Shown here: positions 17,801 through 25,939 of the stretch, piece by piece | Layout: each line of letters begins with the position of its first letter | How positions within the stretch are numbered: the stretch's first letter is position 1 | Source: CAYVZU01 sp964455935 | GTDB lineage: Bacteria; Fibrobacterota; CAYVZU01 | Assembly: GCA_964455935.1 (NCBI GenBank) | Contig: CAYVZU010000005.1 | Location: 1 to 64,000, forward strand | Direction: 5' to 3' | DNA: 64,000 nucleotides | Notes under the pieces: model-generated | Database searches by the model: none | Seen by the model: the letters and a program-made list of their open reading frames with translations, nothing else | What the model was told of the DNA's origin: nothing | Program-made: the position numbers and the translations under genes

Positions 17801-19784
17801 TGGGAAACGTGCTGCCGATGGTTGTGGCCATCACTTTGGGTCCATCCGGAGAATTCCCCACGAACAAAGGCCCGAAGTATTCCTGATCCGCTACCACGGA
17901 CCGAAGCAGAGAAAGGCGTTCCTGGTTCAGGGTCGTCCAGAACAGACCGGCCGCTTCATCCGCCTGCGATTCGATCCGATCCAGGTTAAGGAAAGACAGA
18001 ACATCGTGGGGCGTTCCTTCCCGAGCCATCGGTTCTTGCGAGGTGCCGACCACGAGGTTGTAGATGCCTGCGTTCCCGGCAATCTCTCCGCTGTGCGTGA
18101 AATAGGGCACTCCCAGAAGCAGGTCGGTCCGGTCCATATTTCCATCGATTGTGGTTTTCAGGAAATGCGCGGGCGCGCTGCCGCGGGCCGCCATGCTCTC
18201 GTATCCGGCCAGGAAAGCGGCCTGGATACGGCCGTAGAGACCGGGCGTATCTTTGAGGGAGCGCAGAAATGAATCCCCGCCAACGACCAGACCCCAGGAT
18301 GGGGCAAAATCGCCTAACATCAGGGAGGCATGAAGGACGATCCAGCGCTGGCCCAGAAGCCGGCTTACCGCAGAATCACAATCGAGAACGTGGCGCTCGA
18401 ATTCCAGTTCGCCGCGGCGCCCATCGATATCGTTGCGCACCTCAGAGATCACGGCATGCAGTTTTTCGCGGCTGCCGGCGGTGTATTCCTGGCGAGCCAG
18501 CTCCCGGCGAAGATTGTTCCAGGCCTTCTTTTCGGCATCCAATTCCCTGATCTGTGTTTCGACCAGGGCAAACTTGGGATCGCTATTGGAAATATCAAGA
18601 AGCTCGCTCCGGACAATCTGGAGCTGCTCGTCTACGGCAAATTTTTTCTCACCGGCCTTCTGCTTAAGGCGCTCGATGAGTCCGCGTTTTACGCTCGAAC
18701 TTGCCTTGTTTTCGGGTGACAGCGGATCGCTTTTCGAGAGCAAATCCCGGATATCACCTATATAAGCATCCTCTTTTTCAATAGACTCGGCGCGCGCCTT
18801 CAAGCGCATCGGCTTGGATTCGGTGGCCAGTGCCCTGTAAAGGGCGCTGACACCGGCATGACCCCTGGATTGCGCATCGAAAAAAGCCAGCACAACATGG
18901 CGTTTGGGCCTGTGCTTTCGAAAATGAGAGGCCAATTTCAGCAGAGCGGCGCAGTTGGCCGCTCCCCGGGCTCCGGGCGAAAGTAGGGGTACTTCACCAT
19001 AGCTATCGAGATTCGCGGCAAAAAGAGTTACCTCTTCCTTATCGATATGGAAAACGGGTGCGGTACCTCGGATGAAGCCGAGAATGTTGCGGCCAATCGC
19101 GCCTTCCCAAGCCACCTCGCTGTGGATCAAGGCCGGGATGCCTTCGACCAGATCACCGGCCGGTCCGGGATAAAAGAATCGCGGCAGATTTGCATTGGTT
19201 TCGGCATAATGGGGCTGCCAAGCCTCCATGACATCAGCTCCGGTAAAGACAACAGCCTTGGCTCCGAGCCGGAATGCGCCAAGCCAGCTGCTTCCGGCAT
19301 TATAATCAAGCACGACGATTTTGCCATGCACCCGCCGGGTGCCGTAGTCCTGAGGCCGGCCTCGGCCAGCCAGCAGGAGTTCGCCCGAAATTCCGCTTTT
19401 CGGGGATACGGGCTGCATAATGCCGTTGGCGCGCATGGGTAAAAGCGGCCGGGCTTGATTGGAGTCGGACCCCAACCGGATTTCGCAGCGCTTGACTCGA
19501 GCCTGCACAGTTGGGAATTCCTGAATAATCAGACTGTCAACGCCAATTTCCCGCAGTCGGTTCTCGACATACCGGGCCGCCTTTCGATACTCGGCCGTTC
19601 CGGTCAAACGGTGTTGCGTCGCCGATAGGGCGCGACAATCGGATTCGAAACCGGCAGTTGCCGCACAAGCGGCAAAGGATGCCAGGATCAGAACAAGAAA
19701 AAAAACATGGATGCATGCCGGGAGCGATACCGGGTTCCGATGTGGTGTTTTGGTCCGCATGAGATTGGTTTGGCTATTCCTCAT
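14895..19784 (-). CDS. Giant fusion: inactive M28-peptidase-like domain plus FtsX-type permease
   Basis: About 1,630 residues. The ATG at 19784 overlaps the ATPase gene by 11 bases; an ATG at 19760 is an alternative. The open frame continues to 20165, but that part mirrors the ATPase gene and is not used. A hydrophobic signal/anchor (HVFFLVLILASFAAC) leads into an M28-like fold starting THQ-like QHRLTGTAEYRKAARYVENR, with a PA-type insert (GKIVVLDYNAG). The metal-site positions are lost: the usual HxD is N258-L-D260, the second-ligand Asp of the GAxDN motif is G274, and the catalytic Glu pair is Q305-S306. A helical region follows (about 330-460), then more extracytoplasmic sequence, three or four helices near DDLVKAVLVLLALSVPFAFA, and a MacB/FtsX permease domain (MRRRPLRTALTAVTIVLL ... 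DREKEIYSFSALGLAPPHVA). It is probably a permease with a large periplasmic sensor or binding domain. Confidence 0.8.
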   Translation of the reverse strand: MRNSQTNLMRTKTPHRNPVSLPACIHVFFLVLILASFAACAATAGFESDCRALSATQHRLTGTAEYRKAARYVENRLREIGVDSLIIQEFPTVQARVKRCEIRLGSDSNQARPLLPMRANGIMQPVSPKSGISGELLLAGRGRPQDYGTRRVHGKIVVLDYNAGSSWLGAFRLGAKAVVFTGADVMEAWQPHYAETNANLPRFFYPGPAGDLVEGIPALIHSEVAWEGAIGRNILGFIRGTAPVFHIDKEEVTLFAANLDSYGEVPLLSPGARGAANCAALLKLASHFRKHRPKRHVVLAFFDAQSRGHAGVSALYRALATESKPMRLKARAESIEKEDAYIGDIRDLLSKSDPLSPENKASSSVKRGLIERLKQKAGEKKFAVDEQLQIVRSELLDISNSDPKFALVETQIRELDAEKKAWNNLRRELARQEYTAGSREKLHAVISEVRNDIDGRRGELEFERHVLDCDSAVSRLLGQRWIVLHASLMLGDFAPSWGLVVGGDSFLRSLKDTPGLYGRIQAAFLAGYESMAARGSAPAHFLKTTIDGNMDRTDLLLGVPYFTHSGEIAGNAGIYNLVVGTSQEPMAREGTPHDVLSFLNLDRIESQADEAAGLFWTTLNQERLSLLRSVVADQEYFGPLFVGNSPDGPKVMATTIGSTFPNKPMANAIVNLFVTDAHRGYLKRRRVPNTYQPTKIYAFDDCQILRTNQNGSYYFGPGSNWVNYAGFSAIFDERGEVVYASNQNTRVASTASWRQNTNLIHHGYTVLLPQVEAADPADFCIYDARTNSELNKERSSYLAQDGIASWFSEKKISGVKFFGRTDPTFVCLVNGTDTLAEEFDKTANPYGVGLAYEGNWNPPGTGRRGGTDLWKLNETRVALLRARSCINSSIEELHSRGQDLMTLAQKAISDPLSEALAFSSTLIEKTVYRKTRSTMDDLVKAVLVLLALSVPFAFALERLLIGSTIVYKQIAWFVGLFILTFLVLYTTHPAFRISATPMVIFLGFAIILMATMVISIIMRKFEHELKALQGMNLGVHSADVSRFSTIMAAMSMGISTMRRRPLRTALTAVTIVLLTFTILSFASFGALTGIVRIYLSPPPAYTAAFMHNLEWTDLDRGLLSTCQLRWGQESDVAARFWVAPVHEESKGLLVTRSDGAKPVILRGLLGISDLELVRRRDIAELLGSPQSLAGSIWLSKSVAGRIGVGEGDMVLLCGRMLRVGALIDPTQALEVKDMDRSDIFPVNFVEMQASQGSQSKTSEDAAFNRNVRAVQEKRNWTNLSSEAVAIVSAETAIDLGASLYAISIYTADARKAIEVAEDLARMVTPIPVNATRNDGVFVHVLGPVLQASGLKDLIFPILLGGLVIFGTMLGSVSDREKEIYSFSALGLAPPHVAGLFFAESLVYSVVGGLGGYLLANGVVKILGMLSEYGLVSVPEMNYSSSNAVVTILIVMGTVLVSTIYPALKASRSANPGIMRSWRLPVPDGDIYDIVFPFTVSGYDITGVVSFLKEHFNNFSDTGLGIFMAEKTQIARLDGGSLGLNSKLALAPFDLGVTQTFELRSTPSEIPGIDEVKIRIVRVSGQPKDWQRLNRVLLDELRKQFLIWRSISHDSMEMYRSRTLTELGDASAQA

Positions 19785-20553
19785 TGTTGATGGAACCGAC
19801 TTCGATGTGGACCTCGTCCCGCCGATCCACGCGCTCGACACGCCCGTCGCGGACCCAGATGAGGCGATCGCAAATATCGAGCATGCGGTGATCGTGGGTG
19901 GCGCAAATAACCGTGACGCCGCGTTCTTTGTTAAGCTTGCGCAAAATCTCGAGAATATCGCGGCCGGTTTGCAGGTCCAGATTGGCTGTGGGCTCATCGC
20001 AGAGCAGAATATTGGGATTGTTGGCCATGGATCGCGCGATGGCCACACGCTGCTGCTGCCCGCCCGACATTTCGATGGGCCGATGGGACCAGCGTTCGCG
20101 CAGCCCAACAAGATCAAGAAGGGAAATGCCCCTGGTCCGCGCCTCGTCGGGATCAACACCAGCAAAAGCCATGGGCGTGGTCACATTTTCCAGCGCCGTC
20201 ATATATTGAATTAGATTGTATGACTGAAAGATATAGCCGATTTTGCGGCAGCGCAAAAATGCCAGCTCAATGGCCGAGAGCTGGGCCACATCGACTTCGT
20301 CGATGAAAACACGGCCGCTGGAGGGGCTGTCAAGCCCCCCAATCATGTTGAAATAGGTGCTTTTCCCGGAACCGGAGGGCCCCATGACGGAGATGAATTC
20401 GGAAGCGAATATTTCCGAATCCACTCCCCGCAGAGCTTCGGTAATAATATTGTTCTTGATGTAATATTTTTCCAGATTGACCGTTCGGATAATGACTCGC
20501 TTGGCATCCGTTTCAGGCACAACGGCAGATTTCGCATTGGCGATAGCGTTCAT
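19774..20553 (-). CDS. ABC transporter ATP-binding protein (LolD/MacB type), second of two
   Basis: A 259-residue ATPase with Walker A GPSGSGKST at 58-66, signature MSGGQ at 162-166, Walker B NILLCDE near 181-187 and the switch histidine in CATHDH. A 20-residue N-terminal extension precedes the domain. The stop overlaps the start of the giant permease gene and its start is 3 bases after the stop of the FtsX permease gene, so the three genes probably encode one ABC assembly of the MacB/Lol type with two different permease subunits. Confidence 0.93.
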   Translation of the reverse strand: MNAIANAKSAVVPETDAKRVIIRTVNLEKYYIKNNIITEALRGVDSEIFASEFISVMGPSGSGKSTYFNMIGGLDSPSSGRVFIDEVDVAQLSAIELAFLRCRKIGYIFQSYNLIQYMTALENVTTPMAFAGVDPDEARTRGISLLDLVGLRERWSHRPIEMSGGQQQRVAIARSMANNPNILLCDEPTANLDLQTGRDILEILRKLNKERGVTVICATHDHRMLDICDRLIWVRDGRVERVDRRDEVHIEVGSINNEE

Positions 20554-20556
20554 ATT

Positions 20557-22026
20557 TTATTCCACCCGCATGGCTTCCATCGGAGCCAGCCGCGCCGCCT
20601 TAAAAGACGGATAAGCCGAAGCCACGACGGCCAGCAGAATTCCCATGAAGGTGGACAGAAACATCCATCCGATCAGGGCCTGAACCGGCAGGGCTTCGAA
20701 TAGAAGCGATCCAAACGCCATGAACATGCGCCCCAAACCGATGACGATTCCCAGAATGCTGCCGCCAAATCCGCCCACAATACCCACAAGCAGGGCCTCG
20801 ATCATGAACGAGAGCATGATAAACCCGTCCAGAGCGCCCAGACATTTGAGGGTTGCGATTTCGCGAAACCGTTCGGTGACCGACATCAGCATGACATTGG
20901 CGATTCCCACTATACAGACAATGATGGAGATTAGAACCAGCCAACCCATGCGCTCACCGATTCCCATCATGCTGGAATCCGCATCCGCGCTCTGTCGCTC
21001 GGCCCGGGTTAGTTTTATTTCTTCCTGATACGTTCTGGACAATTGAAGAACCACCGATTCATTTAAGCCTTCCGGCAATTCTCCGCGTTGGGCAAGTTCC
21101 TGAAGATAGTTCTCGGCAGATTTCTTCTGTGACAGCAACTTCCAGAGGGATTTGAGAGTGACTTCCGTGGGCAAAATATCGAGATTCGAGGCCAGCACCT
21201 TCTGCATATCGAGGTCGGCGATTGTCTCTTCCAAAAAGGTCCTGGCAAGCACCAGCTTGGCCTGTCGCCCCAGGCTGAAGGCGGTGGCTTCATCCAGCAG
21301 AAATCCTGACTGGCGCGCCAGGCCCGTAAACGCAAGAGTATCGGTCAGGGCCTCAAGAACAGTTTTGTCTCCAATGGACGCCCTAAGCCGGCCAATAGCA
21401 AGGCCGTGCCCGGCCTGAATGCGCTCGGAATTCTGCCGGATTTTGGGCCAGCGGCTCAAAAATGCCTGGAACTCGGAGAAGGACGTAGAAAAGCGAAGGG
21501 ATTTGATGGACTTAAATGTCGTCACGAACACATCGAATTTCCGCGGCTCGCTCAACCGGTCGAAGATCGCGGCGCCCGTGGTATTGGGGATAAGGCGAAG
21601 ACGATTGACATACTTGAGCCGATCGAAAAATTCCAGATATCGGGTCGCAACCGCGGCTTCGGCTTTGTATTGATCCATTTCCGTCTGCGAAAAGCCTCCC
21701 CAGGCCCTGGCCTCCTGCAGATAGGCATCGTCCTGGCCGCCTTTGGCCACCCGGTGGAGAACTTCTTCCAGCGCGGAGGGGACGGAAAAATGGGCCGTGT
21801 ATTCGGAAACAAGCCGTTTTTCCTTGATACGATCCTTGGTCATGCTGAGAACGGATTGCTTAAGGATGCTTTCGCTTAGAACATTCATCATGAAAGCGAT
21901 GGCCACCGTGACAACCACTAGGGTGATAAAGGACCGGAATAGCCGGTACCGGATCCCATTAATAGTAAGATTGAACGTCCGGGCGAAACCCAGACGGGGC
22001 TGTCGTTTGATTCCTATTGCTTTCAT
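20557..22026 (-). CDS. MacB/FtsX-type ABC permease
   Basis: A 489-residue permease. One helix near residues 30-50 (RSFITLVVVTVAIAFMMNVL) is followed by about 300 residues of extracytoplasmic, largely helical sequence, then the FtsX core: IIVCIVGIANVMLMSVTERF, REIATLKCLGALDGF and two more helices ending in YPSFKAARLAPMEAMR. The TERFREIATLKCLGA stretch is diagnostic for the MacB/LolCE class. The neighbouring ATPase and giant permease make a heterodimeric LolCDE-like arrangement plausible. The cargo is unknown. Confidence 0.88.
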   Translation of the reverse strand: MKAIGIKRQPRLGFARTFNLTINGIRYRLFRSFITLVVVTVAIAFMMNVLSESILKQSVLSMTKDRIKEKRLVSEYTAHFSVPSALEEVLHRVAKGGQDDAYLQEARAWGGFSQTEMDQYKAEAAVATRYLEFFDRLKYVNRLRLIPNTTGAAIFDRLSEPRKFDVFVTTFKSIKSLRFSTSFSEFQAFLSRWPKIRQNSERIQAGHGLAIGRLRASIGDKTVLEALTDTLAFTGLARQSGFLLDEATAFSLGRQAKLVLARTFLEETIADLDMQKVLASNLDILPTEVTLKSLWKLLSQKKSAENYLQELAQRGELPEGLNESVVLQLSRTYQEEIKLTRAERQSADADSSMMGIGERMGWLVLISIIVCIVGIANVMLMSVTERFREIATLKCLGALDGFIMLSFMIEALLVGIVGGFGGSILGIVIGLGRMFMAFGSLLFEALPVQALIGWMFLSTFMGILLAVVASAYPSFKAARLAPMEAMRVE

Positions 22027-22149
22027 ACTGTTTGCTCTTGGGTTAACAACAACGCGAACATCTAAAATAAATTATCCGCAGGTATCTGCAAAGGCATTCC
22101 GAAAGCAAAGCATTGAACTCTCAGCAACTGAAAAGGCCGCCTGCTTCGC

Positions 22150-22581
22150 TCATTCCCCTCCGGTTTTATTGCAGGCTCCCACTCGCCCCTGCGAAATGCC
22201 GTCTTTTTGAACCCTGGCCATAACCAAAACGCCCTTTTGAACAAGAATGCGCAGGTAGTCGGTGACAGCCGCACGAGCCTCGTGAAAGCTCAACCCATGG
22301 GCTTGGCCAAATGCATCCACAATCTGCTCCACGCGCCGGCACCCATCGCAAAGCCGGAATATCTCGGAGCCGATCCGGTCCAGTTCCAGCGTCTTATGCA
22401 GCCGCGGACTGATGATCCAGGACAGCGGGGGAACCAAAAACCGGGGCCGCTTCTTCACAATTTTCAGCTGAACCCGCTGCGAGCTTTCCTTCGCGCCCAC
22501 CGCCTCATTGCGCACGGGAATCGCTTCCAGCATGTCCCTCCAGCTAATCAGGACTTCGGTAATGGGGGCACGGTTCTTCAT
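22150..22581 (-). CDS. PqqD-like (RiPP recognition element) protein
   Basis: A 143-residue soluble protein. Residues about 45-122 fit the PqqD winged-helix fold: KRPRFLVPPLSWIISPRLHK, then LDRIGSEIFRLCDGCRRVEQ, IVDAFGQAHGLSFHEA and LVQKGVLVMARVQK. In RiPP pathways this domain binds a leader peptide and hands it to a radical SAM enzyme, but neither an SAM enzyme nor a precursor peptide is seen nearby. The 45-residue N-terminus is unusual for PqqD. It is read between an unknown 290-residue gene and the FtsX permease, so it may recognise a peptide or protein cargo of the transporter; that is inference. Confidence 0.75.
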   Translation of the reverse strand: MKNRAPITEVLISWRDMLEAIPVRNEAVGAKESSQRVQLKIVKKRPRFLVPPLSWIISPRLHKTLELDRIGSEIFRLCDGCRRVEQIVDAFGQAHGLSFHEARAAVTDYLRILVQKGVLVMARVQKDGISQGRVGACNKTGGE

Positions 22582-22632
22582 CGCGCCTCAGCGGGAGTTT
22601 TCATCCTGAAAGTTCCGGGCACGTCGTCTTTG

Positions 22633-23505
22633 CTATGCATCATACGCCAATTTCTTTCGTGTACAGCAGCTTAGACTGTCCCCAATGGGCGTATCCCGCT
22701 TTTCGCCGCGCAGGGCCAGACGGGAGGCGAAGAAAAGACGTTTGTTGTCGGGGCAGATCCAGGCAGCAGCGCTAAACCGATTCGTTTTTCCCTGCAAACG
22801 CGCCAGCCCGGTTGCGGGCCCTTCGGCTTCAATCACCTCGATCTCATGGCTGCTCAGGCTCAGATTTTCCAAGGTCAATACGTTCATCTGAAGCGGGACA
22901 CGGCCGACCAGCCACTCCCTAACGGTTCCGCCCAGCCACTCTTTCACCATACCCCGGCGTGAAAACTCCTCAATGGGCGTTTTGGAGGCGCCCGCAAACC
23001 GGAGTTCCGCAAGACCCGGCTCGAAGCGCACGGATTTCAGCTCCAGATTTTTCATTGCCGCCAGATCCATTCCAAAAACCCGCCAGCGGCAATGCACTTC
23101 GGTTTTGCGCTGTTCGTCTATGCTGTCCAGAATGGCGCGTTCCACAGAAGGCTCGCGCCCCTGCGGCCATACGAGAATTGCTTCCACTACACGGGACTCA
23201 CCGGGAAGGTACCGGAGAAACCGGCTGGTGAGAAGAGACTTGATCGTACCCTGAAATCCGGACCAGGCGCCGATTTTAAGCTTTCCGACCTCCGCCATTT
23301 CAAGATCAAGCTGAAGCTTTGAAAGATAGTCCGCGACCATACGGTCGAGATCCGGTTTTCCCGGAGCTTCGCGCCAGCGCATCTCAAACCGGATCTGGTA
23401 CCGGTCGGCGAAGGCGATCCGCCCATTGCGAGGATCACGCGAATACTGGAGCATTTCCCAATCGTCGGGAACGTCCATACGCAGATTGCGCCAGATCCAG
23501 AGCAT
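22633..23505 (-). CDS. Conserved-looking hypothetical protein of the transporter operon
   Basis: A 290-residue soluble protein, MLWIWRNLRMDVPDDWEMLQ onward, that I do not recognise. The first half has alternating strands and amphipathic helices. The stretch ILVWPQGREPSVERAILDS suggests a small alpha/beta module like those in proteins that detect a bound substrate. There are no membrane segments, signal peptide or clear catalytic motif. Two segments read similarly (RMDVPDDWEML near the N-terminus and LKSVRFEPGLAEL in the middle), so a repeated domain is possible. Tight spacing with the upstream membrane protein (29 bases) and the PqqD gene argues that it belongs to the same system. Confidence 0.6.
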   Translation of the reverse strand: MLWIWRNLRMDVPDDWEMLQYSRDPRNGRIAFADRYQIRFEMRWREAPGKPDLDRMVADYLSKLQLDLEMAEVGKLKIGAWSGFQGTIKSLLTSRFLRYLPGESRVVEAILVWPQGREPSVERAILDSIDEQRKTEVHCRWRVFGMDLAAMKNLELKSVRFEPGLAELRFAGASKTPIEEFSRRGMVKEWLGGTVREWLVGRVPLQMNVLTLENLSLSSHEIEVIEAEGPATGLARLQGKTNRFSAAAWICPDNKRLFFASRLALRGEKRDTPIGDSLSCCTRKKLAYDA

Positions 23506-23534
23506 AATTCCGGTCGTTTTGAAGGCCGATCAAC

Positions 23535-25559
23535 CTAGCCGGGCGTGATTTGGTAAACTTTTGGAAGATCGCCGGTCATGAGGTAATATATGAATCCCAC
23601 GACGATGGGAACGCATCCCCCCATAAGATCTCCGGCAATCAATCCGAACATCATGGGCTTTACTCGCTGGTATAAAGTATGCCCTCCATACTTGGTAATG
23701 ATGGTCTTGATCAGCCATCCCAGAAGGAATGCGCCCGCGACACTGCGATTCATGTAGGTTCCCCACACCAGAAACATAATAGGATGGATTGGAAACCGGG
23801 GAGAGCGCAATCGGCCAAACGTGGTCAGCAAAACCAAACCAAGGCCGATTATCATTGCGTACGTACTTCTTGAGCTTGGCGAAATCTCGACGAATCTCCT
23901 CCATCCGGAGATCTGCGTGGAAAAATCCAGGTTTCCCTGGGAGATCAGCCTCTGCTTCATGGAGATCCCTTCCCGGAACGGTGGTCGCACCATGTTGTTA
24001 TTAACATAGTTGTCGGTCCGATCATAGCCTCGGTCATACTGGAAATACAAACCCACCGGAAGAGCGATACCAATGCCCACGACCAGGGCAAGAAAGGAGA
24101 AATGGCCGGTGCGGCCAATACTTACGTTTTGGAGTTGACCCAGTTTAAGCGCATTCACCAGATACAACATCATGCCATTCACAGTCCCGGCAGTGAAAAC
24201 AATGCTAGCCAAGGCCAGGATCAGGAAGGACTCCACACCCAGAGCGCGGGCACCAAAGAGCCCGGCAATAATGGCGACCGGATTGAAGGCGGCCTGAATT
24301 ACATAAAGCCCCGTTTCGGCCACGGTGCGCGCCAGCACGGCAAAGATCAGAACCACCAAAAACACAAACAGTAGAGCCAGTTGCCAGTCCAGTCCGGTCA
24401 ACGAAAGAAGCAAAACTGCAATTAGCGAACCAATAATGAAAAATCGACCGCCCCAGGCCGCTTCGCTATCCTCCGGCGCACTCAGAAACAAAGACTGCCT
24501 CAAAACACGCAAATAATAATAACGACCGGTGTAGGCCAAAGCCAGAAAGACCCCCAAAAACGCGCCGAAGGCCAGAAACGGTTGGACCCCCCCGGTAAAA
24601 CGCGATCCCGCCGCAAGATCGATTCCATAGCTGGCAAACAGACCCATGATATAGCTGAAGATGAAGGGCCCAATTCCAACCGAGAACGAAACATCGCTGG
24701 CGATTAAATAGGCGAATCCGACAGCCGCGAAAAAGATTTGCAGGGTCAGCAGAGAACCGCCGTCGCCCAACTGAAACGTTGGAAACAGATTACCCAACGC
24801 CACGAAGCTGTAGGAGAGAGGAACGGCAACCCAGTTGGGAAACCAGGCAACAAGGTAATTGTTTAGATGAATTATCAGGACGCCGAAAAAGCCGATTACG
24901 AAAAACCGATCGCGAAAAACGCCGCCAAAGGCTTCACCCGCCCTGGGCAAAAGGGTATTGGCGAATCCGGCGATTGGATAAGGAAGATGTTCATGTTCAG
25001 CCCATTGCTTATGAATGGCAACGGCAAGCCCGATGAGCGCAACAAAAATGGCCAGCGCAAGAGGAATCCAGAACAGAAGCGTCTTGCTCCAGGCTCTCCA
25101 GGGAATATTCGAAAACGAAATATGCTTCTGCCCTATGCTCATGCCCTGAACAAATCCATTAAGAATACGACTTTCGTCAGCGCGGATATCAACCAGCATC
25201 TGCCGGGGCACGGTGCGAACAATTTCCTGCTCCTTCCATCCGGGCTCGGAATGCTCGAAGTGAATGGGCAGGATCAGGGTAGGAGTTAGTGTCCGCATCA
25301 GGCCGTTGCTGGGTATACTGCAGACGACCAGAGTCATGGAAAGAGCGATGGCCAGTTCGCGGCCCGAGAGAGCCAGCCTTCGGCCCAACCGCAGCAAAAG
25401 AGGATTGACGGCTACAAGCAACAGGACCAACCCGCCAAAAACGGTCGTGGGGGCCAGAGTAACGATGAACCCCCATTGCTTGATGACTGCATCGTTGAAA
25501 TAGGTAAAACCGCAGACAATCGATACGCCAAGAAGCCCAAGGATAACGCCGCGAATCAT
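23535..25559 (-). CDS. DUF6785/DUF6784-type multi-pass membrane protein (OPT-like)
   Basis: First gene of the operon, 674 residues with about 15 hydrophobic segments and very short loops except one of roughly 60 residues around ADESRILNGFVQGMSIG. Visible motifs are EHEHLPYPIAGFANTLL, ARTVAETGLYVIQAAFNP and, close to the end, FPIHPIMFLVWGTYMNR and KPMMFGLIAGDLMGG. I associate these with the DUF6785 and DUF6784 families, uncharacterised membrane proteins related in layout to oligopeptide transporters. The LPYP motif is shared with the 663-residue protein at the other end of the operon, so the operon carries two distant paralogues. Substrate unknown. Confidence 0.75.
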   Translation of the reverse strand: MIRGVILGLLGVSIVCGFTYFNDAVIKQWGFIVTLAPTTVFGGLVLLLVAVNPLLLRLGRRLALSGRELAIALSMTLVVCSIPSNGLMRTLTPTLILPIHFEHSEPGWKEQEIVRTVPRQMLVDIRADESRILNGFVQGMSIGQKHISFSNIPWRAWSKTLLFWIPLALAIFVALIGLAVAIHKQWAEHEHLPYPIAGFANTLLPRAGEAFGGVFRDRFFVIGFFGVLIIHLNNYLVAWFPNWVAVPLSYSFVALGNLFPTFQLGDGGSLLTLQIFFAAVGFAYLIASDVSFSVGIGPFIFSYIMGLFASYGIDLAAGSRFTGGVQPFLAFGAFLGVFLALAYTGRYYYLRVLRQSLFLSAPEDSEAAWGGRFFIIGSLIAVLLLSLTGLDWQLALLFVFLVVLIFAVLARTVAETGLYVIQAAFNPVAIIAGLFGARALGVESFLILALASIVFTAGTVNGMMLYLVNALKLGQLQNVSIGRTGHFSFLALVVGIGIALPVGLYFQYDRGYDRTDNYVNNNMVRPPFREGISMKQRLISQGNLDFSTQISGWRRFVEISPSSRSTYAMIIGLGLVLLTTFGRLRSPRFPIHPIMFLVWGTYMNRSVAGAFLLGWLIKTIITKYGGHTLYQRVKPMMFGLIAGDLMGGCVPIVVGFIYYLMTGDLPKVYQITPG

Positions 25560-25902
25560 GGTTCTATCCGTTCGTTAGAAAGTTTGACCCGTTAATCGGA
25601 ACCCCAAAAAAGTCTGTCTTGGATCGTGACCAGGGCCGAGGCGTCAATAAATCTCCGCTTGAGCGCAGACCCGCTGAAGCAAGTCCGGCCGCAAGCGGTA
25701 CCCGCGCCAACATATCCCGGAACAAATCCACCAATCATTTCTTGCGGTCCTTTCCAAGAGTATTATTCGAGAGAGCGTCGTTAAAATATCGCTTCCCTAA
25801 CCGAACCGGAGCAAATGAAAGTCATTCTCCGTTTCTTTGGCGTCTTATCAATCCAAATAACACGGAATGATCGTCGACACCTATTTGCTAAAGAACGAAC
25901 TG
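25560..25902. other. Non-coding spacer between divergent genes
   Basis: About 340 bases between the divergently transcribed membrane protein and ligA. No open frame of believable composition, tRNA-like fold or strong hairpin was found. It must hold the promoter of the eight-gene operon, for which I see no clear -35/-10 pair. Confidence 0.5.
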
Positions 25903-25932
25903 TTGAAGGCCTCCCCCACAAAGGCCTATTTT
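25903..25932 (+). promoter_or_regulatory. Candidate ligA promoter close to the start codon
   Basis: TTGAAG (25903-25908) and TATTTT (25927-25932) are 18 bases apart. Only 7 bases separate the -10-like element from the ATG at 25940, and TTTTCTTTCCC before the ATG has no Shine-Dalgarno match. If used, the transcript would be leaderless or nearly so. The elements are only moderate matches. Confidence 0.35.
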
Positions 25933-25939
25933 CTTTCCC

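Noticed and set aside
19785..20165. Upstream extension of the giant permease frame
   Set aside because: It lies antiphase within the ABC ATPase gene and reads as low-complexity, Pro/Ser/Arg-rich non-coding sequence; the true start is near 19784.
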